Shown piece after piece: positions 51,334 through 61,029 of a DNA stretch of 64,000 nucleotides. The notes beneath the pieces were generated by a model. It was not told the origin of the DNA and did no database searches. It saw nothing but the letters and a program-made list of their open reading frames with translations. The translations under genes were made by a program, and so were the position numbers. The DNA lies in contig CAUWLJ010000003.1 of NCBI GenBank assembly GCA_963559585.1, positions 1 to 64,000 of the forward strand, read 5' to 3'. Positions within the stretch are counted from its first letter, which is position 1. Every line of letters begins with the position of its first letter. The stretch comes from Eisenbergiella sp963559585. GTDB taxonomy: Bacteria; Bacillota; Clostridia; Lachnospirales; Lachnospiraceae.

Positions 51334-52812
51334 TTATTTGTCTGTATCCGAAGTCTTTGCTCTCATAATTCCGGCTCCATAATCCATAAGTGCAGTGGTA
51401 ATGTAAGAATCTCCAAGCATATCCTGATTTTCATATGCAAATTCCCACAGCTTTTTATAATACAGCCGCTTCATATCCGCATAGTGCTCCTCTCCCGCCA
51501 GATTATGACACTCCTCCGGATCCTGAACCAGATCATACAATTCATCAAAGTCAAATCCATTATATACGAACTTAAACTTGTTATCGAATACAGCTCTCTG
51601 TATTCCATATAACTCGTTACCATTACTTTGAGTATATAATTCTGTTCTCCATTTTTCAGGAGCTGTTCCCTCCAGAAATGGAACCAATGACCTTCCCGCA
51701 AATTTTCTCTCAACTGATACATCTGCCAGTTCCAGAATAGTCGGCGCATAATCAGACAAAGAAACCAGTTCCTCCACCGCCCTGCCTTTTCCTCTTATCC
51801 CGCCGTATCCAATCACCGAACAGATATGATAAGCTTCTTCAAAACATGGCAGCCCCTTTGTCCATAATCCATGTGCTCCCGCATAGTCTCCATGATCCGA
51901 CAGGTAAATTACAATCGTGCTGTCCAAAAGGTCATTTTGCTCCAGTTCATCCAATATCTCACCAAAAAGAGCATCCTCATAGCTGCAAAAGGCCAGATAA
52001 TGCTGAAGGCTCTTTTTTTGTTCTTCTTCCGTCAGCTGCCGGAATCTGTTCTGAGTTCTCCTATACAGATTAGGCTTATCCAAAAGAGAATCCGTGTAGC
52101 TTTTCGGCAATTCTATTTCTTCTAAGGGGTACATTTCCAAATACCTTTCAGGAACAAAATATGGATCATGCGGGCCTAAAGTTCCCACATACATGCAGAA
52201 TGGTTCTTCCTTAGGTAAATCCGCAATCTTTTCCTTCGCCCTTCTGACCACATCTTCATCTCCGAATGGATTTTCTGTTTCCCCATACTGGCAATATTCA
52301 GGAAAGCCCTGCCGTACTATTTCACCATCCTTTCTGAAGGTTTCCTTATCGTTATCAAGATACTTTTTTTCCTCAAACCAGCGCCAGTCCCGCATATCGG
52401 GAATTCTGCCCTTATGTTCCGGCTCTCCTGTCTGCCTGCGTCTCACGTAGAGTTCCTCAAATCCCCTGTCCTTCGGATTCTCCAGTGCACTGACGTGCCA
52501 CTTCCCACTGTAATATAAATGGTAACCATTTTCCTTCAGATCTTCTGAGAACAAACGTACATTATCATATAATCCTTTGGATAAGGCATCCGCCAGATCC
52601 ACATTGTTCCAAACCCCATGCTGGGATGGATAAAGCCCGGAAAAAAAGGTTGCTCTGCTGGGACAGCAGTGGGGCGAAGGGCAGTATGCCCTTCGGAATA
52701 CCACCCCATTATCTGCCAGCTTACTTACATTAGGCATCTTAGCCGTCTGGTAGGTTGGCTGCATATCTCCACGCTGCTGATCCGTCATAAAAATAAGAAA
52801 ATTAGGTTTCAT
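51334..52812 (-). CDS. Sulfatase, S1 family, Cys-type (locus II)
   Basis: A 492-aa sulfatase with no signal peptide, starting MKPNFLIFMTDQQRGDMQPT. The formylglycine motif is CCPSRATFFSG with C49. The metal-site loop is IYLSDHGDYAGAHG. GGAG 7 nt before 52812, just after the stop of the binding-protein gene (4 bp gap), decides the start; the frame is open further upstream into that gene. It is only distantly similar to the sulfatase of locus I, so different sulfate positions or sugars are likely. Like that one, it needs a maturase encoded elsewhere. The last gene of the locus II operon. Confidence 0.92.
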   Translation of the reverse strand: MKPNFLIFMTDQQRGDMQPTYQTAKMPNVSKLADNGVVFRRAYCPSPHCCPSRATFFSGLYPSQHGVWNNVDLADALSKGLYDNVRLFSEDLKENGYHLYYSGKWHVSALENPKDRGFEELYVRRRQTGEPEHKGRIPDMRDWRWFEEKKYLDNDKETFRKDGEIVRQGFPEYCQYGETENPFGDEDVVRRAKEKIADLPKEEPFCMYVGTLGPHDPYFVPERYLEMYPLEEIELPKSYTDSLLDKPNLYRRTQNRFRQLTEEEQKKSLQHYLAFCSYEDALFGEILDELEQNDLLDSTIVIYLSDHGDYAGAHGLWTKGLPCFEEAYHICSVIGYGGIRGKGRAVEELVSLSDYAPTILELADVSVERKFAGRSLVPFLEGTAPEKWRTELYTQSNGNELYGIQRAVFDNKFKFVYNGFDFDELYDLVQDPEECHNLAGEEHYADMKRLYYKKLWEFAYENQDMLGDSYITTALMDYGAGIMRAKTSDTDK

Positions 52813-52816
52813 ATTT

Positions 52817-54487
52817 TCACTCCTGCGCCATGCGCTCACGAATCTGAATAACAGTTTCTTTATATTTCTCAATTCCAAGTGTTTCAAGCTGCTGCAGATA
52901 AGTATCCCACTCCTCCTCTATGCCTCCCTCTGTCAGCCATTTTACCTGCATCTTATTCACATAGTCATCAATATCCTTTGCATCACTGGTAAAATACTTA
53001 CTCTCCTCTTTATTGGGAAGAAGGAAAAGGGAAGATTGTGTCTGATAAGGCGCATAGACTTCTTTCGCAATCTTCAGTTTATTCACATCTTCGTCCATTA
53101 CCTGCACCAGAGTTCCCCAATCGTCCGCTGTAATCATGCACGGCACATGAACCGGTGCATTCCCGTATCTGAATTCACTATATGACATTCCTTCCGGCGT
53201 ATCAACATAATCCAGCATACCGCTTTCTGTTTTCTCCAGCGTTGTTCCAATAGCCCCCAGGAAAAGCTGTGCGGAAATCTCAGGCTCAAAATGCGCGTTT
53301 AACCAGCGCATGATTGCTTCCTCTTTCCCCTTTGCGTTTACGGTCATCACAAATTGTGTTCCATTTACATTTCTATTATAATCTCCGCTTTTCAACCATA
53401 CCCTTGTTCCATCAGGGCCTGCCAGAGGTGGCAATACCACATAATCCTCCTGGTATTCCTCCGGTAATACAAAAGTACTGTCAAATGCTATGAATGAACC
53501 CACAATTTCAGGATCATTATGCCCCTTTGCATTCATCACAGAGGTATCCTGAGTCGTAAAGCCCTCCGAATCCCATAATCCCTCTTCTACAAATTTATGG
53601 AAATACTGAATGGCATTTTTATATTCCTCTGTCTCTGCTACATAGACGATTTCTCCATTTTCATCCTCGATAAAATGCGATCCCATAGTTCCCACAAAAT
53701 CCACATAGCCAAAAGATCCAAATAAGCTCTGATAATAATATGCTGCATCAGGCTTGTTTGTATTTAAATGAAAAACGAAGGGCAGTTCATCCTCTGTATC
53801 CCCATTTCCGTTCATATCATTTTCTTTGAAAGCCGTCAGTACCTCATAATACTCCTCAACCGTCTCCGGTACTTTCATTCCCAACTGATCCAGCCACTTT
53901 TTATTGATATAAAAGACTCCCGCTGTATCCTGGGCCTCCCTTTCCACCGCTCGTCCTATTGTATATATCTTTCCATCATCCGGATTCACACAGATATTCT
54001 TAAAACTGGGCAGCCGTTCAAAAGCCGCTGTTATATTGGGGGCATACTGTTCAATCAGATCCGTCAGTTCAATAAACATCCCCTGCGAAGCATACTTACT
54101 CACATCAACCGAATTAACTGCATTCATATAAAACACATCCGGAAGATCCCCGCTGGATAGGATCAGGTTCTTTTTGTCCGGCCAGGTAGCTGAAGGATAC
54201 ACCTGCCATTCAACATATACATTCGCTATTTCCTCCAGCTTATTAAAAATCTCCATTTCGTTAGGATCACCATGCCATTCATTTTGAATGAATGTTACTG
54301 TAAACTTTTCTCGTTCCCCACTTCCAGCCTCGGCAAATGTGGTTCCGCCTTCTTCTCCATCCTCCGTCTTACCATCATCCGCATTTCCTCCCGCCTGATT
54401 TTCCAACGAAGTGTCCTTTCCGCCACAGGCCGCCAGGCTGAAAACCATAATTCCTGCCATGAGCAATGATACGATTCTTTTTTTCAT
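52817..54487 (-). CDS. Lipoprotein sugar-binding protein, LplA/YtcQ type (locus II)
   Basis: A 556-aa lipoprotein starting MKKRIVSLLMAGIMVFSLAA with lipobox SLAAC. A short linker is followed by a solute-binding domain (KFTVTFIQNEWHGDPNEMEI, DMNGNGDTEDELPF Ca-site-like loop, AIMRWLNAHFEPE). The D-x-N-G-N-G-D/E loop is shared with the locus I protein, so the two loci use related sugars or share an ancestor. It follows its two permease genes, the reverse of locus I. Confidence 0.93.
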   Translation of the reverse strand: MKKRIVSLLMAGIMVFSLAACGGKDTSLENQAGGNADDGKTEDGEEGGTTFAEAGSGEREKFTVTFIQNEWHGDPNEMEIFNKLEEIANVYVEWQVYPSATWPDKKNLILSSGDLPDVFYMNAVNSVDVSKYASQGMFIELTDLIEQYAPNITAAFERLPSFKNICVNPDDGKIYTIGRAVEREAQDTAGVFYINKKWLDQLGMKVPETVEEYYEVLTAFKENDMNGNGDTEDELPFVFHLNTNKPDAAYYYQSLFGSFGYVDFVGTMGSHFIEDENGEIVYVAETEEYKNAIQYFHKFVEEGLWDSEGFTTQDTSVMNAKGHNDPEIVGSFIAFDSTFVLPEEYQEDYVVLPPLAGPDGTRVWLKSGDYNRNVNGTQFVMTVNAKGKEEAIMRWLNAHFEPEISAQLFLGAIGTTLEKTESGMLDYVDTPEGMSYSEFRYGNAPVHVPCMITADDWGTLVQVMDEDVNKLKIAKEVYAPYQTQSSLFLLPNKEESKYFTSDAKDIDDYVNKMQVKWLTEGGIEEEWDTYLQQLETLGIEKYKETVIQIRERMAQE

Positions 54488-54523
54488 ACGTTTTCCCTCT
54501 CCCTTTCTACTGTTTTTTAATAG

Positions 54524-55408
54524 CTATCCCTTTACCGCTCCTACCATAACGCCTTTCACAAAGTGCTTCTGGACAAAGGGATAAAAAATTAACATAGGAA
54601 TGCTGGATACAACGACACATCCGTATTTCAGCAGATCTACTAACTGTTGACGATCGGCCACTGTGGAGGCGTCTGCTTCCGAAAGCGCATTCTGACTGTC
54701 TATCAGGATCGTCCGCAGTACCAGCTGAAGCGGAAATTTACTCTCTGTGTTCAAATAGATCATCGGTTCAAAATAAGAGTTCCAATTCTTCGCCGCATAA
54801 AACAGAACCATAACCGCTATCAACGACTTGGATAATGGCAAGGCTATCTGGAAGAAAAACTTCAGATAACCACAACCGTCCAGAAAGGCCGCTTCCTTTA
54901 ATTCCTCCGGTATACTTCCTATAAAATAAGATCTTGCAATGATCAGGTTATAAGTACTGATCAGCGTAGGCAATACGATCGCTCCCATGGAATCCAATAA
55001 ATTCAACTGTCTGACCACAAAATAAAGCGGAATGATCCCCCCATAAAAGTACATGGTAAAAACCATTATTTTCATATATATTCCTGCAAAAGGAAATTCT
55101 TTTCGGGACAGTGCATACGCCATTGGAATGGTAAAAGCCACATTGGCAAATGTTCCAGCCACTGTATATAAAATGCCATTAAAATATCCTGTCCAAATCG
55201 TTTTATCCGAAAAAATTTTAGCATAGCCGTCAAATGTAATATCTGCCGGCCAAAGGATAACTCTTCCCTGATAAATAGCCTGCGGGCTGCTAATAGATGC
55301 AATCAGACTGAAGTATAAAGGATAGAGAGCTGTAACCGTCACAACAGCCAAAATGATAACGGTAACTACAGAGAACGCATAGTCCCCTTTTCCTGACCTC
55401 ACTTTCAT
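54524..55408 (-). CDS. Sugar ABC permease, LplC/YtcP type (locus II)
   Basis: A 294-aa permease with six helices, the loop PEELKEAAFLDGCGYLKFFF and the end FVQKHFVKGVMVGAVKG. It is closely similar in plan to the locus I permease at 30132-31022. It starts 12 bp after the LplB-type gene. Confidence 0.93.
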   Translation of the reverse strand: MKVRSGKGDYAFSVVTVIILAVVTVTALYPLYFSLIASISSPQAIYQGRVILWPADITFDGYAKIFSDKTIWTGYFNGILYTVAGTFANVAFTIPMAYALSRKEFPFAGIYMKIMVFTMYFYGGIIPLYFVVRQLNLLDSMGAIVLPTLISTYNLIIARSYFIGSIPEELKEAAFLDGCGYLKFFFQIALPLSKSLIAVMVLFYAAKNWNSYFEPMIYLNTESKFPLQLVLRTILIDSQNALSEADASTVADRQQLVDLLKYGCVVVSSIPMLIFYPFVQKHFVKGVMVGAVKG

Positions 55409-55420
55409 TGTAATCCCCCC

Positions 55421-56332
55421 TTACCACAAAGATGTACCATTGATACGTTTTCCTATTTTGTTCACAAGAATCAACACAATAAAATTAATAACTGACTGGA
55501 ACATTTCTACCGCTGTTGCATAACTGAAATCTCCGTCAATCAACCCCCGTTTGTATGTATAAGTAGATATAACCTCTGATACTCCCAGATTTATGGAATT
55601 CTGCATCAGGTAAGACTTCTCAAACCCAATCGTTAAAAGCTGCCCTGCCGTCAAAATCAGCATAGTAACAATCGTTGGCATAATTCCCGGAATATCAATA
55701 TATATCATTCTCTGGAAACGGCTGGCCCCGTCTACGATTGCAGACTCATGCAGATCCGGGCTGATGGAGGTTAGCGCAGATATATATACGATTGCAGACC
55801 AGCCGCAGGTCTGCCATATTCCTGATAATACGTATATCATCACATACATGTCCGGTTCTCCCATAAAATGTATGGGTGCACCGCCAAACAGCTTGATAAC
55901 CGCGTTTACAACTCCGCTGTAAGGAGAAAGCATCGTATACAAAATGCCCACCATAACTACTGTAGATATAAAATAAGGCGCATATGTCACTGTCTGCACA
56001 AACTTTTTAAAATATTTGTTTTTCAACTGATTCAGGAGCAGCGCAAGGATAATGGGAAATGGGAATCCTACAACCAAATTTACCAAATTGATCCAAAGTG
56101 TATTTTTCAGAATCAACCAAAAATCCGGCGAACTGAAAAAACGTCGAAAATTTTCTATGCCTACCCAGGGACTTTTTACGAATCCTAAATAGGGCGAATA
56201 ATCTCTAAAGGCAATTTGAGAGCCAAAAATAGGCCAGTACTTAAAAACAGCATAATAAATCAGTCCAGGAATTACAAAAAAATAGAGTGCTTTTGTTGAC
56301 ATAAACCTTTTTTTGAAATCTTTATTCGCCAT
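55421..56332 (-). CDS. Sugar ABC permease, LplB type (locus II)
   Basis: A 303-aa permease starting MANKDFKKRFMSTKALYFFV, with GSQIAFRDYSPYLGF and the loop SPDLHESAIVDGASRFQRM. The end INFIVLILVNKIGKRINGTSLW matches the locus I copy at 31063-31974, which ends in a similar TGLW. First gene of the leftward operon, divergent from the kinase gene. The AT-rich spacer 56333-56530 has a TATAAT box on the minus strand without a clear -35. Confidence 0.93.
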   Translation of the reverse strand: MANKDFKKRFMSTKALYFFVIPGLIYYAVFKYWPIFGSQIAFRDYSPYLGFVKSPWVGIENFRRFFSSPDFWLILKNTLWINLVNLVVGFPFPIILALLLNQLKNKYFKKFVQTVTYAPYFISTVVMVGILYTMLSPYSGVVNAVIKLFGGAPIHFMGEPDMYVMIYVLSGIWQTCGWSAIVYISALTSISPDLHESAIVDGASRFQRMIYIDIPGIMPTIVTMLILTAGQLLTIGFEKSYLMQNSINLGVSEVISTYTYKRGLIDGDFSYATAVEMFQSVINFIVLILVNKIGKRINGTSLW

Positions 56333-56486
56333 AATACCGCCTCCTCATATCCTTGATAATAATATTATAAAAAACTTTCCCGTTCATATAGCTTTAAAAT
56401 TCTGTTCTATCACTTCAATTTTTTATTCTTTTTCAACAATTTATTCCCTGATATGATTGGGGCTGGACGTAGAGTTCCTGAATTGA

Positions 56487-56504
56487 TACAATAAATTTGT
56501 TGTA
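56487..56504. promoter_or_regulatory. Inverted repeat upstream of the locus II two-component genes
   Basis: TACAA, 8 nt, TTGTA, about 30 bp before the kinase start. It overlaps a TTGATA and a TATAAA box and could be an operator or part of the promoter. Weak evidence. Confidence 0.3.
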
Positions 56505-56530
56505 TAAACTCTCTTTAATAAAGGCGGTTC

Positions 56531-58285
56531 ATGTACAAGATGAAAAAAATAATAAATTCCAAATACATACGCTCCCATTTCAGAGCAAAATTATTTATTC
56601 TTTTTCTCATCAGCGGGCTCGTTCCTGCTTTCCTTTTTTTGTCTACCCTTTACCCCATATGGTACAACAGTATGAAAGACAGAGAGCATACCTACGCCAA
56701 AGATCAGGTATTGCTTATCAACGAGTCCCTTGATCGGATGTTCCAAAATATAGAAAAAAATATGGCAAGTATTTTTACCAATACCTATATCCGTAATGTT
56801 ATTTCCTCTGCCTCCAACATTTTATACGCAGATTCTTATCATCAAATCACAAATGTGGAAGCCATACTCAAGTCAATCTCAAATTACAGTGAAGACGGAT
56901 ATTCCTATACTCTGATTGATCGTTCCAATCAGGTCTTTACCAACGGTTCAACTATAAATCTCCTGGAAGATTTTGACAGCCCGTTATGCCAGGCAATAAA
57001 AAATACTCCATCCGGACAAATCTATTTTACAGCCCGCTATATTTATCATTCTGATCAAAAGCAAAGTTTAACCTTTGGCAAAGCTCTGACCATAGACGGC
57101 ACGCCATGCGCTGTATTGATTGTTGATGTTGCCCCACATCTCATGGATACATTGATAAAAACACGCAACAATCAAAATTACCCTGCTATCATCCTTAATT
57201 CTGATCAGGAGATCGTATATACCAATGACGTTCTTTCTGCTGAAGAACTTGACAGCTATCTCAGCCAGCCAGCAGATCATTCTGCCCCCATAATTACACT
57301 TTCAGACCGAAAATATGAAAAAGTATTGGCTAAAGCCGCCTTTTCTCATTGCACCACCTGTATTTTAATTCCTGAATCACTTATTTATCAGGAATCCTTC
57401 CGTATGCGATGGCAGATGTTTTTTATCCTGCTGATTATTCTGGGACAAACCTTCCTTTTCTCCAACACAGTCTCCTTCAGCCTGTCCCGACAGATCGTAC
57501 ACCTGAAAGATGAAATTGCCCAATTTATCCGATCCCGGCAGCAGGTTCCTCCTGCTGCATATGATTATGATGAAATAACTGAAATAGAAGACGGAATCCT
57601 GTATATGGAAAATGAAATAGAAAAAATGATCCTCCAAATTCAGGAAGATGAAAAAAGAAAACGTTACCTGGAATTGAAGTCGCTGCAGCAACAAATTAAT
57701 CCTCACATGATTTATAACACGCTGAACACAATCAGTAAATTAGCCCAGCTTCAGGGAATTTCAAATATAGAAGAAGTATGCGGTGCCTTTTCAAACATGC
57801 TTAAATTGCTCTCTAAAACAACGGGGGATTTTATCAAAATCAGGCAGGAGGTGTCTTTCATCCAAAGCTATATCACATTGAAAAAATATAATAGTTATCA
57901 GGATTATCTGCTCACTCTTGAAATAGAAGATTCCGTATATGATCTACCCATTTTAAAATTGCTTATTCAGCCGTTTATCGAAAACAGTATCTTGTACGGA
58001 TTTTCCGGCTTTACCTGTGAAGGCACCATCCTGCTGCGTATATCGGCAGACGAATACTGGATTCATATTATGATAGAGGATAATGGATGCGGTATCCCGG
58101 CAGAAAAGCTGGAAGACATTCTCAATCATAAACCCAAGAGCTCTACTGGACACATAGGTATACCAAACTGTATAGATCGTCTTCGTTTACAATACGATGC
58201 TAATCAGTACTTCAAACTGGAGAGTGATGGAAAAAGTTTCACACGAGTGGAACTGGGTTACATTTATGGAGGAAACAATGGTTAA
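56531..58285 (+). CDS. Sensor histidine kinase, YesM-like (locus II)
   Basis: A 584-aa kinase. Membrane helices near residues 20-42 and 292-312 flank an outer Cache-like domain of about 250 residues. The His kinase part has LQQQINPHMIYNTLNTISKL, in which PHMIYN replaces the usual PHFLYN, and FIENSILYGFSGFTCEG with DNGCGIPAEK in the ATP-binding domain. It overlaps the start of the regulator gene by 8 bp. It is oriented opposite to the ABC-sulfatase operon that it probably controls. Confidence 0.93.
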   Translation: MYKMKKIINSKYIRSHFRAKLFILFLISGLVPAFLFLSTLYPIWYNSMKDREHTYAKDQVLLINESLDRMFQNIEKNMASIFTNTYIRNVISSASNILYADSYHQITNVEAILKSISNYSEDGYSYTLIDRSNQVFTNGSTINLLEDFDSPLCQAIKNTPSGQIYFTARYIYHSDQKQSLTFGKALTIDGTPCAVLIVDVAPHLMDTLIKTRNNQNYPAIILNSDQEIVYTNDVLSAEELDSYLSQPADHSAPIITLSDRKYEKVLAKAAFSHCTTCILIPESLIYQESFRMRWQMFFILLIILGQTFLFSNTVSFSLSRQIVHLKDEIAQFIRSRQQVPPAAYDYDEITEIEDGILYMENEIEKMILQIQEDEKRKRYLELKSLQQQINPHMIYNTLNTISKLAQLQGISNIEEVCGAFSNMLKLLSKTTGDFIKIRQEVSFIQSYITLKKYNSYQDYLLTLEIEDSVYDLPILKLLIQPFIENSILYGFSGFTCEGTILLRISADEYWIHIMIEDNGCGIPAEKLEDILNHKPKSSTGHIGIPNCIDRLRLQYDANQYFKLESDGKSFTRVELGYIYGGNNG

Positions 58286-59858
58286 CATTTTACTGGCAGA
58301 CGATGATATACTCACACTGAATCAGCTTAATATGTATATTGCACCTTTGAAATCCTGTCGAGTGATCGGGCAGGTTCAAAATGGGGCAGACGCTATTTCT
58401 TTCTTAGAAAAAAACGCTGAAACGGATTTAATTATTCTGGACATGGAAATGCCAGAAGTCTCTGGGAAAGATGTTGCTGTCTATATTCAAAAGCATGCGC
58501 TTCCAGTCATTATCCTTGTTCTAAGCAACTATGACAACTTTGAATACGTGAAACCGGTTCTTCGTCTTGGCGCGTGGGATTATCTTCTTAAACACGAACT
58601 GAACTGCCATTTAATAAAAGAAAAACTAGCCGAAATCTCACACTGTCTTGCTGAGAAAAAACAACATACCGTTCAGACTGATTTTGTTATTTCTTTAACC
58701 AGACAGGATTTTCTCCGAAGGCTTGCATTGAATCAGACTATACCTGATGAGCAAATGTCCTATGCTTTAGCGGATTCTGCTTTCTGCGGTAACTGTTACG
58801 CGCTAATCTTGATGCAGATTACGAATTATATAACGATTTATCAGAATAACTATGAAAACCGCCACCAAAAGATTATTGATATGGTTTCAAGTCTGGCAGA
58901 TACCATTTTATCCTCCCTTGGCCAGAGTATCATTACGCATATTGATACGGGAGAATTTTTAATCTTTGTCAATTTTCACTCTGAGGTAAGCCTGGCAAAC
59001 CAGCAATTCAAAAAACAACAATATATTAGCGTATTAAAATCAAATATTTTGAAATACTTAAATATCAATACGATATTTGAGTCTATTCTGGTCTACGATA
59101 AAGTACGCAGTCTGCGCACCTATTATCTTAAGATCCATCACAATCTGCAGCATCAGCCTTTTAGCAGCCAATCTGATGCTGCTGCAGATAAGATGTTTCT
59201 CATCACAATTAATCAGGAAAAAGCCCTGCTCAATGCAGTGAGCAACTATGACACAGCAGAAACTTCCTACATCCTTCATCAGATCTTTCAACCGCTCAAA
59301 AATCAGGATGTACCCCTTAAACAGCTCCAACATCTTGTAAACAGGCTGTCCGAAATTATTGGACTCCTGTTTCAGGAATATCCAGGTCTTTCAGAAGTAT
59401 TTCTGCCCCCAGTCCAGCCTCCTGATCTGCTTGAAATCGATTCATTAGAAGAATATTGGGTAAATTATTATAATAAAGGTATTTCAAAAATCAATACGAA
59501 TCCGTTGCAGAATTACCCTCCTTTAATCAAAACTGCTTTGCTTTATATACATCAAAATTTTGCACAGGATATTTCTCTCCATTCCACCGCTGAAGCCTGT
59601 GGAATTACAGATACCTATTTATCCAAAATATTTAAACAGAGCATGAAAATTTCCTTCTCGAAATATCTGTCCGATTACCGCATCAGAATTGCCTCCTGGT
59701 TCTTGCGTGAAACGCAGTATTCCTTAAAAGAAATTTCATGTAAGTCCGGTTTTCAAAATTATAATTATTTCCTTACCGTCTTTAAGAGTTCCACGGGTAT
59801 GACGCCCGTTCAATACCGTATGGAACAGACTCCTTTTTCAAGACAGCCTATTGAGTAA
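58278..59858 (+). CDS. AraC-type response regulator, YesN-like (locus II)
   Basis: A 526-aa regulator starting MVNILLADDDILTLNQLNMY, with D55 in LIILDMEMPEVSG. A long middle part (about 130-415) has no clear family. The AraC HTH (about 425-520) has ISLHSTAEACGITDTYLSKIF and SCKSGFQNYNYFLTVFKSST. GGAGG lies 7 nt before 58278, inside the end of the kinase gene, so translation is coupled. An upstream in-frame ATG at 58266 is less likely. Confidence 0.93.
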   Translation: MVNILLADDDILTLNQLNMYIAPLKSCRVIGQVQNGADAISFLEKNAETDLIILDMEMPEVSGKDVAVYIQKHALPVIILVLSNYDNFEYVKPVLRLGAWDYLLKHELNCHLIKEKLAEISHCLAEKKQHTVQTDFVISLTRQDFLRRLALNQTIPDEQMSYALADSAFCGNCYALILMQITNYITIYQNNYENRHQKIIDMVSSLADTILSSLGQSIITHIDTGEFLIFVNFHSEVSLANQQFKKQQYISVLKSNILKYLNINTIFESILVYDKVRSLRTYYLKIHHNLQHQPFSSQSDAAADKMFLITINQEKALLNAVSNYDTAETSYILHQIFQPLKNQDVPLKQLQHLVNRLSEIIGLLFQEYPGLSEVFLPPVQPPDLLEIDSLEEYWVNYYNKGISKINTNPLQNYPPLIKTALLYIHQNFAQDISLHSTAEACGITDTYLSKIFKQSMKISFSKYLSDYRIRIASWFLRETQYSLKEISCKSGFQNYNYFLTVFKSSTGMTPVQYRMEQTPFSRQPIE

Positions 59859-59923
59859 AAGATGGTTACAAGTCTTGCGGCAGTACCGCAGAGCAGCGGG
59901 GTATTTGACTCTCGCGGAAGTCG

Positions 59924-59953
59924 CCAGGCATCCATGCAGGCATGGATGCCTGG
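59924..59953. repeat. Perfect 13-bp inverted repeat after the locus II regulator gene
   Basis: CCAGGCATCCATG pairs with CATGGATGCCTGG around a 4-nt loop. No T-run follows on either strand, so it is not a standard terminator. CTCGCGGAAGTCG before it and CTCGTTGCTCGCGGG after it suggest a larger dispersed element. Confidence 0.6.
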
Positions 59954-59986
59954 CTCGTTGCTCGCGGGAATAAACCCTATATATAT

Positions 59987-60850
59987 TTATGCCTCCCTGT
60001 AAACCCGGCGCACATACTCCGCCGCTTCCACCGCATTTTCCGGCCTGGTATCCTCCAGGGTACAGGCGATCCAGGGCTTTTTTTCCTTCAGGAAACGGAG
60101 AATCGGTCTGTAATCCATCATTCCGGTTCCCGCCGCTGTATTGATAAACTGGCCGTTCTCAATGCGGAAATCCTTGATATGCACCACCGCAATCTCCTCC
60201 GCCAGCAGCTCCATTGCCTCTCCGATAATGTGATCCCGGTCCTGGTAATTTTCAATATAAAGCAGATTAACCGGGTCAAAAATGATCTGAAGGTTGGGAG
60301 AGGCGATCTCATCCAGCATCCGGCGCGCCAGCCCGGGCGTATGCACAATGTGGGTGGACACAGGCTCTATTCCCACGATCACGCCCATCTGTTCCGCATA
60401 GCGCACCACGGGCTTTAAGCCATACAGAAAGCTGCGGAAGGCTTCCTCCGTGTGGCTTGCAGGAACAAAACGGTATTCCGTATTAGGCGCTCCCGTCTCC
60501 GTTCCCACCACTCCGCATCCGGCCAGAGCGGCCAGACGGATATGGGCCATATAACGCTTCTGGATAGCAGCCAGCTGTTCCGGATCCGGATTGGCCAGGT
60601 TCAGATAGCAGCCCAGAACCGCCAGTTCAATACCGTGCGCCGCAAATACACGCTTCAGCATGTTCGCATACCCAGGCGTCAGCGCCATATCGGCGCTTTC
60701 CGTTTCTCCCAAAACCCTGGGCAGCGCCACATGGGCACAGGTAAATCCCTGCTTCTCAATATAAGCCAGCCGTTCCTCAAGCCCCATCGGCGGCGTATCA
60801 TGCAGTCTCATTCCCAGATCCAGTCTGTTCATTTCCCATTTTTGTCCCAT
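59987..60850 (-). CDS. TIM-barrel sugar phosphate isomerase/epimerase-like protein
   Basis: A 287-aa protein starting MGQKWEMNRLDLGMRLHD. It shows the AP-endonuclease-2-like barrel pattern: GFTCAHVALP, GYANMLKRVFAAHGIELAVL, VGIEPVSTHIVHTPG, LQIIFDPVNLL with the metal-site Asp, VVHIKDFRIEN and ACTLEDTRPENA. Members isomerise or epimerise sugars such as hydroxypyruvate, inositol derivatives or ketoses; the exact reaction is open. GGAGGG lies before 60850, and a promoter 140 nt further up. Probably linked to sugar use, but it is not in one of the ABC operons. Confidence 0.85.
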   Translation of the reverse strand: MGQKWEMNRLDLGMRLHDTPPMGLEERLAYIEKQGFTCAHVALPRVLGETESADMALTPGYANMLKRVFAAHGIELAVLGCYLNLANPDPEQLAAIQKRYMAHIRLAALAGCGVVGTETGAPNTEYRFVPASHTEEAFRSFLYGLKPVVRYAEQMGVIVGIEPVSTHIVHTPGLARRMLDEIASPNLQIIFDPVNLLYIENYQDRDHIIGEAMELLAEEIAVVHIKDFRIENGQFINTAAGTGMMDYRPILRFLKEKKPWIACTLEDTRPENAVEAAEYVRRVYREA

Positions 60851-60989
60851 TTTTCCCTCCATGCAGACGGCGCGCCATAAAGGCAGACCCATTCCGGCAG
60901 TAAACGGCGCGTCCGCCAGTCCTTTGTATACTGATACAGCTTTGTTTCATTACTGCCCATCGGAGCCGACAGACAGCAGCTTTGTCTCC

Positions 60990-61018
60990 ACTATACGTCA
61001 TTCCATATGCCGTATCAA
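60990..61018 (-). promoter_or_regulatory. Predicted sigma-A promoter of the isomerase-like gene
   Basis: On the minus strand TTGATA (61013-61018) and TATAGT (60990-60995) with a 17-bp spacer. The predicted leader is about 130 nt. Confidence 0.65.
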
Positions 61019-61029
61019 CATTTTTTTGC

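Noticed and set aside
59924..59953. Hairpin considered as terminator of the locus II regulator
   Set aside because: The stem is perfect, but no T-run follows on either strand. It is listed as an inverted repeat instead.
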